Of a DNA stretch of 64,000 bases, positions 17,772 through 26,695 are shown piece after piece. A program made the translations under genes and the position numbers. The DNA comes from Pseudomonas sp. LBUM920 (GTDB lineage: Bacteria; Pseudomonadota; Gammaproteobacteria; Pseudomonadales; Pseudomonadaceae). The stretch spans positions 1,655,501 through 1,719,500 of the forward strand of contig NZ_CP027762.1 in NCBI RefSeq assembly GCF_003852315.1, given 5' to 3'. How positions within the stretch are numbered: the first letter of the stretch is position 1; every line of letters starts with the position of its first letter. Under the pieces are notes generated by a model, which was not told the origin of the DNA, made no database searches, and saw nothing but the letters and a program-made list of their open reading frames with translations.

Positions 17772-18959
17772 ATGATTCCATCCCGTTCCTTGCTGCGTGG
17801 ACGCGGCAGTCATGACAGTGGCAAAGTCGGCATGGTCGAGCTGTTTTTCGACTTGGTGTTCGTGTTCGCCGTGACCCAATTGTCCCATTCGCTGTTGGCG
17901 CATCTGACCCTGGACGGGGCGGTGCAGGTGGCGCTGATGATGGTTGCGGTGTGGTGGGTGTGGATCTTCACATCGTGGATCACCAACTGGCTCGATCCAG
18001 AAAAAATCCCGATCCGCCTCGGCCTGTTCGGCTTGATGGTGGCCGGTCTGCTGCTGTCTTCCTCGATCCCCAAGGCTTTTACCGACCGAGGTGTACTGTT
18101 TGCCGGCGCCTACGTATTCATGCAGGTAGGACGCACGCTGTTTGCATTGTGGGCAGTGCGTGGCGAGTCGCTGAACATGATTCGCAATTTTCAGCGAATC
18201 CTGGCGTGGATGCTGTGTTCCGGCGTGTTCTGGATCACCGGCAGCCTCCTCGAAGGTCAACAGCGCCTGGCTTTCTGGGCGCTGGCGCTGTTGATCGAAC
18301 TGATATCGCCATCGGTGTATTTCTGGGTACCGGGCCTGGGGCGTTCGACCCTGGCGGACTGGAACGTCGAAGGCAACCACATGGCCGAGCGCTGCGGCCT
18401 GTTTGTGATCATTGCCCTTGGCGAATCATTGCTGGTAACCGGCGCCACCTTTGCCGAATTGCCCTGGAGCGTAGAAGGCCTGGGCGCATTCCTGGTGGCG
18501 GTGGTGGGCAGCATTGCGCTGTGGTGGATCTATTTCGACAGCGGTGCCGAGCGCGCCCATCACCGGATTGCCAGCTCTGCCGACCCGGGCCGCCAGGCGC
18601 GGATTGCCTATACCTACCTGCACGTGTTGATCGTCGCCGGCATCATTGTCAGCGCGGTGGCCGACGAACTGGTGCTGGTGCATCCGGGCCATGCCAGCCA
18701 GGCCGGCGTGGTGGCGATCATCGCCGGCCCATGGTTGTTTCTAGTGGGCAGCGCGTTGTTCAAGTGGGTAATGAGTGACCGGTCATTGCCACCGCTGTCG
18801 CACCTCGGCGGGTTGCTGATGTTGCTGGTGGTGTTGCCGCTTGGGTTGCAGCAGGTGTTTTCGGCCTTGGTGCTGGGCGCGCTGACCACGGCGGTGTTGG
18901 TGATCGTGGCCGTTTGGGAAAACCGCGCGCTGCGCAGCCTGAACGAAGTTTCACACTGA
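17772..18959 (+). CDS. Low-temperature-requirement protein A (LtrA) family membrane protein
   Basis: 395 residues with about ten or more membrane helices. The family hallmark near the N-terminus, VELFFDLVFVFAVTQLSH (about 20-38), is present, followed by WWVWIFTSWITNWLDPE and later ERCGLFVIIALGESLL. LtrA was named from a Listeria mutant that failed to grow in the cold; the molecular role is not established. An in-frame GTG nine bases earlier is possible, but the ATG at 17772 has GGGAG better spaced. It follows the MexT-like gene closely. Confidence 0.85.
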   Translation: MIPSRSLLRGRGSHDSGKVGMVELFFDLVFVFAVTQLSHSLLAHLTLDGAVQVALMMVAVWWVWIFTSWITNWLDPEKIPIRLGLFGLMVAGLLLSSSIPKAFTDRGVLFAGAYVFMQVGRTLFALWAVRGESLNMIRNFQRILAWMLCSGVFWITGSLLEGQQRLAFWALALLIELISPSVYFWVPGLGRSTLADWNVEGNHMAERCGLFVIIALGESLLVTGATFAELPWSVEGLGAFLVAVVGSIALWWIYFDSGAERAHHRIASSADPGRQARIAYTYLHVLIVAGIIVSAVADELVLVHPGHASQAGVVAIIAGPWLFLVGSALFKWVMSDRSLPPLSHLGGLLMLLVVLPLGLQQVFSALVLGALTTAVLVIVAVWENRALRSLNEVSH

Positions 18960-19030
18960 AAGCGTTCTGATTCGGTTCGGCTGCGTGCTATATGTATCGC
19001 TCTTTTTCCTACAACTATTCGGAGCTTTTC

Positions 19031-19393
19031 ATGCCGCACCTGCACCTGGAATACACCGCCAATCTGACCGGCCTGGTCGTCGAGAAAACCCTGTTGCGGC
19101 TCAACAATGTGCTGATGGCGTCCGGGCAGTTCGGTTCCGAGTTCGATATCAAAAGCCGCGCCGTCAAGGTTGAGACGTTCCAGGTCGGCACCTCACTCAA
19201 CCCGCGTGGGTTTATTGCGCTGAAGCTGTCACTGCTCAGCGGGCGCTCGCCGCAGGTCAAGAAGCAGTTGTCGGAAAGCCTGTTGGCGGCGTTGCAGGAC
19301 CAGGGTGAATGGCCGGCGAATATTCAGGTTCAACTCAGCGTTCTGCTGGTCGATATGGATCGCGATTCCTACAGCAAAGTCGCGATTGGCTGA
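19031..19393 (+). CDS. 5-carboxymethyl-2-hydroxymuconate isomerase family protein
   Basis: 120 residues starting MPHLHLEYTANL, with Pro2 in the position of the catalytic N-terminal proline of the tautomerase-superfamily isomerase HpaF/CHMI. KVETFQVG and GRSPQVKKQLSE also fit. In homoprotocatechuate breakdown this enzyme isomerises 5-carboxymethyl-2-hydroxymuconate. No other hpa gene is present here, so it is an orphan whose true substrate may differ. A good site (GGAG) precedes the ATG. It ends three bases before the convergent LysR gene. Confidence 0.8.
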   Translation: MPHLHLEYTANLTGLVVEKTLLRLNNVLMASGQFGSEFDIKSRAVKVETFQVGTSLNPRGFIALKLSLLSGRSPQVKKQLSESLLAALQDQGEWPANIQVQLSVLLVDMDRDSYSKVAIG

Positions 19394-19396
19394 GGG

Positions 19397-20341
19397 CTAC
19401 AACAACCCCTGATCGGCGCACACCTTCACCACTTGCTCACGAAACCAGGTATTGGCACTGTCCTGGCCGCTGGTTTCGTTCCACTGCATGTCCAGGGTGA
19501 AGCCCGGCAGCCCGTTGGGCGCCTCGCAATGGCCAAACACGCTGGCGGGCGCCAAGAGCTTTTGCACACGGCGCGGCAGAGTGACGATGAAGTCGGTGCC
19601 GGTGATCATCTTCAACGCGGCGCTGTAACTGTTGGCCCTGGCGACCACTTGGCGCGTGTGGGCCTGGCGTGCCAGCCAGCCGTCGATCATGTTGGTGTGG
19701 GAGCTCCAGGGCGTGGGAAACACGTGCCGCCGCTCGACGAAGGATTGCAGGCTGAACGCCGGCTCGCGCGGGGTCGCGCGTTTATCGAACACACACACCA
19801 AGTCATCTTCCAGCAGCATCTGGACCTTGAAGTCTTTGTGGGCGCGGTGAAAGTTCGGGCCGAAACAAATCACCAGGTCGAGGCGACCTTCGCGTAAGTC
19901 CTCGGCGGGAATCTCGGTTTCCAGCTTTTGCACATTGACGATCACTGGCAGGTCGGCGCGGTCGAAGTTCTTCAACAGGCGCGGCAGGATCAGTTGCTCA
20001 AAGTACTCCGGCGCGCACACGTTGAAGGTCACGGCCTTCTGCGTCGGGTCGAAGGTCTGGCCGCCGGCGTGGCACAGGTTGATGCTCTCGAGGATCTTCT
20101 GCACATGCCCGTACATGGTCGTGGCTTTGTACGTAGGCCGCATGCCTGCCCGCGTGTTGATAAACAGCTCATCCTCAAAACTGGTGCGCAGTTTCTTCAG
20201 GCTGTAACTCACAGTGGACTGGCTGACGAACAGCGTTTCAGACACCTCGGTAACGCTGCTCTGGTCGTAGACGGCGATAAACACCATCAAGTCCTGCATA
20301 TCGAGCTTTCTGAGCAAATTACTGTTTAGCATCCGTTCCAT
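19397..20341 (-). CDS. LysR-family transcriptional regulator
   Basis: 314 residues. The helix-turn-helix lies at about 14-72 (LMVFIAVYDQSSVTEVSETLFVSQSTVSYSLKKLR) and the effector-binding domain starts near residue 100. The family includes regulators of aromatic and organic-acid metabolism. It lies downstream of a CynX/NimT-type exporter gene on the same strand, separated by 128 bases, and may control it. A second in-frame ATG three codons in is also possible. Confidence 0.85.
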   Translation of the reverse strand: MERMLNSNLLRKLDMQDLMVFIAVYDQSSVTEVSETLFVSQSTVSYSLKKLRTSFEDELFINTRAGMRPTYKATTMYGHVQKILESINLCHAGGQTFDPTQKAVTFNVCAPEYFEQLILPRLLKNFDRADLPVIVNVQKLETEIPAEDLREGRLDLVICFGPNFHRAHKDFKVQMLLEDDLVCVFDKRATPREPAFSLQSFVERRHVFPTPWSSHTNMIDGWLARQAHTRQVVARANSYSAALKMITGTDFIVTLPRRVQKLLAPASVFGHCEAPNGLPGFTLDMQWNETSGQDSANTWFREQVVKVCADQGLL

Positions 20342-20469
20342 CCGGTAAGCCTTGGCACTGAGGCAGCGCGCGACAAGGGCAAAAGCTTAACGGAACGGTC
20401 GTGCCATTAGAAAGCTCTGTAGGGCGTTTCTATGTTTGGTGTGGGACAAAAAATGTTGGCAATACGACG

Positions 20470-21657
20470 TCAGCGGATATGTCGTGCGTAATGCTTCGGA
20501 TTGAAACGCGTGACGATCAGCAGCATTACCCCAATCACGGCGGTCAGTGACCACCAGGCCCATTCGAAGCTGCCGAGTTGGTCGCGGATCATCCCGGCAA
20601 TAAGTGGCGACAAGCCAGCAATCAGGTAGCCGATGCCTTGCACAAACGCAGTCAGGCCGCCGGCGCGGCGCGGGTTGTCCAAGTGGTCGAGGGACAGGAT
20701 CAGGCTCATCGGAAACAGACCGCCAATGCCCAGGCCCAGCAGGCAAGGCCACAGCAGGCTCAGGTATTGAGGGCTGAGAATAAGGCCGCAAAAACCGCAG
20801 ATGATCAGCACCAGCAACACCGCGACTACCCCGCGTTTATCCTCACGGCGGTTGGCGATGGCCGGGGTGATCAGGCCGGACACGACTTCCATGGCGGTCA
20901 AGAACCCCAGCAGCAAGCCGGCCTGTTGTTCGCTCCAGCCTTGTTCCACGTAGTACGGCGCCAGCCACGCCAGCACGCAGGTGTAGGCGGCGGTGCCGAG
21001 GCCGAAAAAAATCGCCAACAACCATGCGCGACGATTGCCGAAAAACGATTCCTGCGCGCCGGCACCGGCCTGGGGCAGTGGCGGCATTGCCGAACGCTGG
21101 GCGTACCAGAACACCAGCGCCAATAGCGCAAGCGCCGCCCAGATGGCCAGGCCGATACGCCAGCTGCCGGTCTGCACCTGCACGAGCGGCGCGAACGAAG
21201 CGGCCAGTGCCGCGCCCCCCATGATGGCGGTGACATACAGGCCCATGAACAGCGAGACGTTGGCGCTGAAGCGCGTCTTGATCAGCGCCGGCATCAACGC
21301 CTGGATCATCGCGATACCGACGCCGGCAGCGATAGCGCTGACGATCAACGCCGACGCCGAATCCACAAACAGTCGCGACAGCGTGGCCAAGCCAATCACC
21401 AGCAGTGACAGCACAATGCTGCGGTGCTCGCCCATGCGTTTACCCAGGCCCATGCCAAAGAACATCGCCAGGCCCATGGCCATGACCGGCAGCATGGTCA
21501 GCAGCGCGGCGCTGCTGAAACTCAACGGCACATCGCCGCGAATCGATGACAACAGTGGACCGACGGCGGCCATCGACGGGCGCAGGTTAAGGGCAACCAG
21601 TACGACGCTGATCATCAGCCAGACGGCGGTGGTGGGCGTTGCGCGAACGTTTTCCAT
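20470..21657 (-). CDS. MFS transporter, CynX/NimT family
   Basis: 395 residues with twelve hydrophobic segments. ALNLRPSMAAVGPLLSSIR in helix 1 and its loop is characteristic of the CynX/NimT group, whose members move cyanate or 2-nitroimidazole; the substrate here is not known. Late motifs such as LGIGGLFPMSLILSLDH also fit. The long open extension upstream to 21849 runs into the REP pair and is rejected. The start at 21657 is the first codon giving the expected N-terminus. Confidence 0.8.
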   Translation of the reverse strand: MENVRATPTTAVWLMISVVLVALNLRPSMAAVGPLLSSIRGDVPLSFSSAALLTMLPVMAMGLAMFFGMGLGKRMGEHRSIVLSLLVIGLATLSRLFVDSASALIVSAIAAGVGIAMIQALMPALIKTRFSANVSLFMGLYVTAIMGGAALAASFAPLVQVQTGSWRIGLAIWAALALLALVFWYAQRSAMPPLPQAGAGAQESFFGNRRAWLLAIFFGLGTAAYTCVLAWLAPYYVEQGWSEQQAGLLLGFLTAMEVVSGLITPAIANRREDKRGVVAVLLVLIICGFCGLILSPQYLSLLWPCLLGLGIGGLFPMSLILSLDHLDNPRRAGGLTAFVQGIGYLIAGLSPLIAGMIRDQLGSFEWAWWSLTAVIGVMLLIVTRFNPKHYARHIR

Positions 21658-21761
21658 GGGGTGGACCTTGAAGAGACAAGGGCGAATCAGGCCACGCAGG
21701 GGAGGAGGGGAGCAAATCAGAAAATCGTTGGGGCTATCTAAAAATTGCAGGTGATCAAACA

Positions 21762-21849
21762 TGTAGGCGCTGGCTTGCCTGCGATGGCGGTGGGTCAGTC
21801 CAGAAATGACTGCCTGATTCACCGCTATCGCAGGCAAGCCAGCTCCCAC
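21762..21849. repeat. REP doublet (REPIN)
   Basis: Inverted cores GGCGCTGGCTTGCCTGCGAT and ATCGCAGGCAAGCCAGCTCC flank a short spacer. This is the TGGCTTGCCTGCGA variant, distinct from the CGGGCTTGCTCGCGA variant elsewhere in the window. It separates the NimT-like gene from the aldehyde dehydrogenase gene. Confidence 0.85.
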
Positions 21850-21864
21850 GAGGGACCTGCGTCG

Positions 21865-23307
21865 CTAGAGGGCGCGGATCACATGTTTGATCTCCTGAAA
21901 CGCCGCCAAGCCCCACGGGCCCAACTCGCGGCCGATGCTGCTCTGCTTGTAACCACCCCACGCCGTTTGCGGGAAGATCACCTGCGGGGAGTTGATCCAC
22001 ACAAGCCCGGCCTGCAAGGCGTTGGCCACGCGTTCGGCGGTGTCGACATCGGCGCTCACCACACTGGCGACCAGGCCGAAATCGCTGTCATTGGCCAGGG
22101 CAATGGCTTCCTCGGCAGTGGTAAAACGTCGGACACACAGCACCGGGCCGAAGATCTCCTCGTTCCACAACGCGCTGTTCAACGGCACATCGGTAAACAC
22201 GGTCGGGCGAATGAAATAGCCCTTCGCCAGGTCGGCCGGTCGTTCACCACCGCACAGCAAACGCGCGCCGTCTGCGATGCCACGCTGAATATGCCCCAGC
22301 ACTCGCTGATACTGCGCACGGTTGATCAACGCGCCCATTTGCACCTCATCGGCAAATGGGTCTGCCACGCGAATCCCCTCGGCCCGTGTCTGCAAACGCT
22401 GCAGGAACGCGTCCGCCAGGCTGTCAGCCACCAGCACGCGGCTGGTGGCCGAACACATCTGCCCGGCGTTGAAAAAGCCACCCCCACAGGCCAGCTCCAC
22501 CGCCAGGTCAAGGTCGGCGTCCGCGAGCACCAGCAACGCGGATTTACCGCCCAGCTCAAGGCTTACACCCTTGATGGTTTCTGCCGCGCGCTGCATCACT
22601 TGCACGCCGACGGCGTTACTGCCGGTGAAGGAGATCTTCGCCACGCGGCGGTCTGCGGCCAGCGGTGCGCCAACCGCCAGGCCCGTGCCGCAGACCAGGT
22701 TGAACACACCCGCCGGCAGCCCTGCCTGGGCAATAATTTGCGCCAGTTGCAACTCCGCCAACGGCGTGACTTCCGATGGCTTGAGCACCACGCAACATCC
22801 GGCCGCCAGGGCCGGGGCGAGCTTCCAGGCGGTGGTCACCATCGGGAAATTCCACGGCACAATCAGCCCGACCACACCACAGGGCTCACGGCGCAGGCGT
22901 GCGCTGAAGTCCTCGCCGGGCAGTGCCACCGGGCGGTCTTGCGTGGCGTCCATGTCGTCGCACATGCCGGCGTAGTAGTCGAAGGTGGCGATCACATCGT
23001 CCACATCAATGCCGGCCTCAAACAGCGGCTTGCCATTGTTGCTCGACTGCAACTGCATCAGCTGGTCGCGCTGGGCGCTCACGCCCTGGGCGATCTTACG
23101 CAGCACGGCGCCGCGGTCACGGCCGGTGCTTTTCGACCAGTCGATGAACGCCGCGCTGGCCGCCGCCACCGCGTGGGCCACGGTGCTCGCGTCGCCCACG
23201 CTGACGTGGGCCAGTGTGGCTTCGGTGGCGGGGTTGATCACCTCGATAACGTCATGGCCTGCGCGCCATTCGCCTGCAATGTACACACCGTCCAATACTG
23301 CGTTCAT
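21865..23307 (-). CDS. Aldehyde dehydrogenase, possibly guanidinobutyraldehyde-type
   Basis: 480 residues, full length for an NAD(P)-dependent ALDH. Visible are the oxyanion Asn region IVPWNFPMV, the coenzyme-binding FTGSNAVGVQ, the general base Glu in SLELGGKSA, and the catalytic Cys in NAGQMCSATSRV. It overlaps the end of the AruI-like gene by ATGA, so decarboxylation to an aldehyde followed by oxidation to an acid is a natural two-step pathway. If the upstream enzyme acts on 5-guanidino-2-oxopentanoate, this one would oxidise 4-guanidinobutyraldehyde. The substrate is inferred from context. Confidence 0.85.
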   Translation of the reverse strand: MNAVLDGVYIAGEWRAGHDVIEVINPATEATLAHVSVGDASTVAHAVAAASAAFIDWSKSTGRDRGAVLRKIAQGVSAQRDQLMQLQSSNNGKPLFEAGIDVDDVIATFDYYAGMCDDMDATQDRPVALPGEDFSARLRREPCGVVGLIVPWNFPMVTTAWKLAPALAAGCCVVLKPSEVTPLAELQLAQIIAQAGLPAGVFNLVCGTGLAVGAPLAADRRVAKISFTGSNAVGVQVMQRAAETIKGVSLELGGKSALLVLADADLDLAVELACGGGFFNAGQMCSATSRVLVADSLADAFLQRLQTRAEGIRVADPFADEVQMGALINRAQYQRVLGHIQRGIADGARLLCGGERPADLAKGYFIRPTVFTDVPLNSALWNEEIFGPVLCVRRFTTAEEAIALANDSDFGLVASVVSADVDTAERVANALQAGLVWINSPQVIFPQTAWGGYKQSSIGRELGPWGLAAFQEIKHVIRAL

Positions 23308-24929
23308 ACCGCTACCTCCTGCATCCACAGCCCCTGGTCGATTTCTATCAGCGTCGGTCCCTGGCGATCAGCGGCGGCGCGCAATGCCGTGCGCAGCTGC
23401 GCGATACCCTGAATGCTCTCGGCGGCGCAGCCCAAGGCTTTGGCCACACCGATAAAGTCCGGGGTGTAGATGTCCACACCGACCGGCTCGATGGCGCGGT
23501 TGAGCATGTACTTCTTGATCTCCTCGTAACCCTGGTTATTCCACAGCAGCACGATGACCGGCACGCGCGCCTCGACCGCGCTGGCCAGTTCCGGCAGGCT
23601 GAATTGCAGGCCGCCGTCGCCGATCAGGCACACCACCGGTTGCCCGTCGCCGCGTCCCAGCCAGGCGCCAATCGCTGCGGGCAGGGCGTAGCCCAAGGTG
23701 CCGTAGCCGGTGGAGGAATTGAACCAGCGGCGTGGGTGGTCGAGGTTCAGCGTCAGGTTGCCGCTGTACACCGGTTGGGTGGAGTCGCCCACCAGCACGG
23801 CGCCGGGCAGTTGCGCCAGCACGGTGTTGAGAAACAGGGTTTGCGCGCGGGTAGCGGCGTCCCAGGTGGGCGTCAATTCAGCCCACAGACGCGCGACGCG
23901 TGCGCTGCCCCAGTCGGGGGCGCGATCGCCCGATACCTGGATGTCCAGCGCGGCCAACAAGGCTTGGGCTGCGATCTGCGCATCGGCCACCAGTGCGACC
24001 TGAGGCGGGTAATTGCGCACGGTCTGGTCGGGGTCGATATCGATGCGCAGCAGCGTGCCGGGAATCTCGAAACCCCCGGCGAAGGTCACGTCGTAATCGG
24101 TTTCCGCCAGCTCGGTGCCGATGGCCAGCACCACATCGGCTTCGGCGACCAGGGCGCGGGTGGCGACCAGCGTCTGGGTCGAGCCGATCAGCAACGGGTG
24201 CGCGGCCGGCAGCATGCCTTTGGCGTTGATGGTCAGGGCCACCGGTGCGCCCAGCCGTTCGGCCAGGCGCGTCAATTCGGCGGCCGCCTCGATGGCGCCG
24301 CCGCCGGCCAGGATCAGCGGGCGTTTTGCTGCCGCCAGCCACTGGCTCATCTGCTTCACCGCCGCCGGCGCGGCACCGGCGCGCGCCACGCTGACCGGCT
24401 CGCTGCCGAGCAGGGCATCGGCGTTTTCGACCAGTACATCCAGCGGAATCTCGATGTGCACCGGGCGCGGTCGACCGGCCTGGAACAGCGCAAACGCGCG
24501 CGCCAGCACGCCAGGCAACTCCGCCGCCGACATCAAGGTGTGCGAGAACGCCGCCACGCCCGCGATCATCGCGCTCTGGTTCGCCAACTCATGCAACTTG
24601 CCGCGCCCGCCACCCAATTGGCTGCGCGATTGCACACTGGAAATCACCAGCATCGGGATCGAGTCGGCATAGGCCTGGCCCATGGCGGTGGTGATGTTGG
24701 TCATGCCGGGGCCGGTGATGATGAAACACACGCCAGGTTTACCGCGGGTGCGTGCATAGCCGTCGGCCATGAAGCCTGCGCCCTGTTCGTGGCGCGGGGT
24801 GACATGGCGGATGCTCGAGCGCGCCAGGCCACGGTACAACTCCACGGTGTGCACGCCGGGAATGCCGAACACCTGGTCTACGCCGTAGCGTTCCAGGAGG
24901 TTGACCAATACTTCGCCGCAGGTCGCCAT
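23304..24929 (-). CDS. aruI: ThDP-dependent 2-oxoacid decarboxylase, AruI-like (5-guanidino-2-oxopentanoate decarboxylase)
   Basis: 541 residues of the acetolactate-synthase-like family. The N-terminal PYR domain has GIPGVHTVELYRGL, the catalytic Glu in TPRHEQGAGFMADGYAR and the segment ITGPGMTNI. The C-terminal domain has the ThDP motif beginning GDGGLQFSLPEL and ending WNNQGYEEI. YSGNLTLNLDHPRRWFNSST resembles P. aeruginosa AruI of the arginine transaminase pathway, as I recall it. No aruH aminotransferase is nearby, so a different 2-oxoacid remains possible. A GcvA-type LysR gene is divergent across 110 bases. Confidence 0.65.
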   Translation of the reverse strand: MATCGEVLVNLLERYGVDQVFGIPGVHTVELYRGLARSSIRHVTPRHEQGAGFMADGYARTRGKPGVCFIITGPGMTNITTAMGQAYADSIPMLVISSVQSRSQLGGGRGKLHELANQSAMIAGVAAFSHTLMSAAELPGVLARAFALFQAGRPRPVHIEIPLDVLVENADALLGSEPVSVARAGAAPAAVKQMSQWLAAAKRPLILAGGGAIEAAAELTRLAERLGAPVALTINAKGMLPAAHPLLIGSTQTLVATRALVAEADVVLAIGTELAETDYDVTFAGGFEIPGTLLRIDIDPDQTVRNYPPQVALVADAQIAAQALLAALDIQVSGDRAPDWGSARVARLWAELTPTWDAATRAQTLFLNTVLAQLPGAVLVGDSTQPVYSGNLTLNLDHPRRWFNSSTGYGTLGYALPAAIGAWLGRGDGQPVVCLIGDGGLQFSLPELASAVEARVPVIVLLWNNQGYEEIKKYMLNRAIEPVGVDIYTPDFIGVAKALGCAAESIQGIAQLRTALRAAADRQGPTLIEIDQGLWMQEVAV

Positions 24930-25039
24930 ACATGTCGCTCTTGTTATGGATTCGAGGCGCTATTGGAGCGGCTGGCCGGTAGCGCCAACAATCGATAAAA
25001 AGTCATACTAGCCATGTCCCCACGTCATGGCTGCGCCCG

Positions 25040-25912
25040 ATGAAACGCTTGCCACCGCTGCCCGCGCTGCACACCTTCTGGGTCACGGCCCAGTGCTGCA
25101 ACTTCACCCGCGCCGCCGAGCAACTGCACATTACCCAAGGTGCGGTGAGCCGGCAGATTGCCGGGCTCGAAAACCATTTGGGCTACGCCTTGTTCCAGCG
25201 CCAGGCGCGGGGCTTGAGCCTGACCGAAGAAGGGCGCGAGTGGTCGCTGCGGGCGCAGCAGGTGTTTGGCTTGATCGGTGACGCGGTGGAGCAGATCGGC
25301 AGCCGCCGTCAGACCCTGCAACTCAAAGCCTCCACCTGCGTGATGCGCTGGCTGCTGCCGCGCCTGATGCAGTGGCAACAGGAGCGCCCGGACGTGCCGG
25401 TGGAACTCACCACCACGGTGGCCTACACCGTGGACTTTCGTCGCGAGCAATTCGACGCGGCGGTGATCTATGCGCCCATTGCCGAGCAGTCGGCGCAGGC
25501 GCGGCATTTATTCGATGAACAACTCACCCCGGTCTGCGCGCCGGCGTTGCTGGCCAGCCTGCACACACCGGCTGATCTGCAGCGACAGGTGCTGCTGCAC
25601 CCCACGCGGGACGAGCGCGATTGGGCGTTGTGGCTGAAGGCTGCGAATACACGCTTGAGCAACCTGGCCCAGGGGCATCATTTTGAAACGCTGGACCTGG
25701 CAATGACGGTGGCGTCCCAGGGCTCGGGAGTGGCGATAGGCGACAGCGCGTTGATTGGCGAGGATGTGAAGGCGGGGCGGTTGGCGACACCGTTTGAACT
25801 GCGCGTGCCGACGGGGATGGGGTATTACCTGGTGTATCCGCCGGGAATTGAGCCGTCTACTGGATTAGTCGCCTTGATGGAGTGGTTGGTAAGCCAGGCA
25901 CAACCGTCGTAA
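25040..25912 (+). CDS. LysR-family regulator, GcvA-like
   Basis: 290 residues beginning MKRLPPLPALHTFWVTAQ, with helix-turn-helix NFTRAAEQLHITQGAVSRQIAGLE. This N-terminal pattern and the later DFRREQFDAAVIY are typical of the GcvA/AmpR-like subgroup. It is transcribed divergently from the AruI-like decarboxylase and aldehyde dehydrogenase operon with 110 bases between start codons, the usual geometry for autoregulated control of the neighbouring operon. Confidence 0.88.
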   Translation: MKRLPPLPALHTFWVTAQCCNFTRAAEQLHITQGAVSRQIAGLENHLGYALFQRQARGLSLTEEGREWSLRAQQVFGLIGDAVEQIGSRRQTLQLKASTCVMRWLLPRLMQWQQERPDVPVELTTTVAYTVDFRREQFDAAVIYAPIAEQSAQARHLFDEQLTPVCAPALLASLHTPADLQRQVLLHPTRDERDWALWLKAANTRLSNLAQGHHFETLDLAMTVASQGSGVAIGDSALIGEDVKAGRLATPFELRVPTGMGYYLVYPPGIEPSTGLVALMEWLVSQAQPS

Positions 25913-25927
25913 CACCGAAGATCCAAA

Positions 25928-26031
25928 TGTGGGAGGAGGCTTGTGTGGGAGCGGGCTTGCCTGCGATGCAGGCACCTCGGTGTGTCAGTCATGCCGCGGT
26001 GATGCTATCGCAGGCAAGCCAGCTCCCACAG
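25928..26031. repeat. REP doublet (REPIN) with an extra partial copy
   Basis: It starts with a broken half-unit, TGTGGGAGGAGGCTTG, directly followed by a complete one, TGTGGGAGCGGGCTTGCCTG, and closes with the inverted core GCAGGCAAGCCAGCTCCCAC. The tandem half-unit suggests slippage or a nested insertion. Confidence 0.8.
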
Positions 26032-26047
26032 TTTTAACCGTGTCGGT

Positions 26048-26662
26048 TCAGTAGCCGACGGTGAAACGCAGGCGCGAGTGCTTTGGCGTTTCTACTTCGT
26101 CGATCAACGCGATGGCGTAGTCCGCAAAGCTGATCCAGCTGCGCCCTTCAGCGCTCACCAGCAAGTCATCCTGGCCGACACGGAATTTGCCGGTGCGCTC
26201 AGTCTCAACGAACTCCGCCGACGGCGACAGGAAGGTCCAATCCAGCTCTTTTTCCTGACGCAGCGCATCAAGAAACTCAGCGCCGGCGCTGGCTTCGGCC
26301 TTGTACTCTGCCGGGAAGCCAGGGCTGTCGATGACTCGGCTGCCATCCGGCAACAACAATGAACCTGCACCGCCGACCACCAGCAGGCGTTTCACCCAGG
26401 CGCTCTTCACCGGGCCGATCACGGCACTGGCCGGCAGTGTGGCGAAGTGCGCCGCACTGATCACCACGTCGTTGCCGCTGACAGCCTGTTGCAAGGCGTT
26501 GGCATCCAGGGCGTCGACCTGTTTGACGGTGACGCCCGGGCGCGCGGCCAGCGTGCCGGTATTACGCGCAATGGCGGTGACGGTATGCCCACGACGCAGC
26601 GCTTCTTCCAGCAGTTGGCTACCGGCGCGGCCGGTGGCACCAATGATTGCGATCTTGCTCAT
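26048..26662 (-). CDS. NAD(P)-binding Rossmann-fold protein (NmrA/YwnB-like)
   Basis: 204 residues. The dinucleotide-binding motif GATGRAGSQLLEEAL is at residues 8-22, followed by VTAIARN. VKRLLVVGGAGSLLLPDG and LDWTFLSPSAEF fit the atypical short-chain dehydrogenase group of NmrA/YwnB proteins. Members serve as NAD(P)H-dependent reductases or redox sensors; the substrate here is unknown. The start at 26662 gives the standard MSKIAIIGATG N-terminus. It lies 33 bases downstream of the MBL-fold gene and is probably in one operon with it under the divergent LysR. Confidence 0.82.
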   Translation of the reverse strand: MSKIAIIGATGRAGSQLLEEALRRGHTVTAIARNTGTLAARPGVTVKQVDALDANALQQAVSGNDVVISAAHFATLPASAVIGPVKSAWVKRLLVVGGAGSLLLPDGSRVIDSPGFPAEYKAEASAGAEFLDALRQEKELDWTFLSPSAEFVETERTGKFRVGQDDLLVSAEGRSWISFADYAIALIDEVETPKHSRLRFTVGY

Positions 26663-26695
26663 GACGTTCTCCAGTACGTTAAGGTTTAAAACCAT

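Noticed and set aside
23604..24998. 464-codon open frame antisense to the AruI-like gene
   Set aside because: Same shadow pattern and no start signal; the minus-strand enzyme has all its catalytic motifs.
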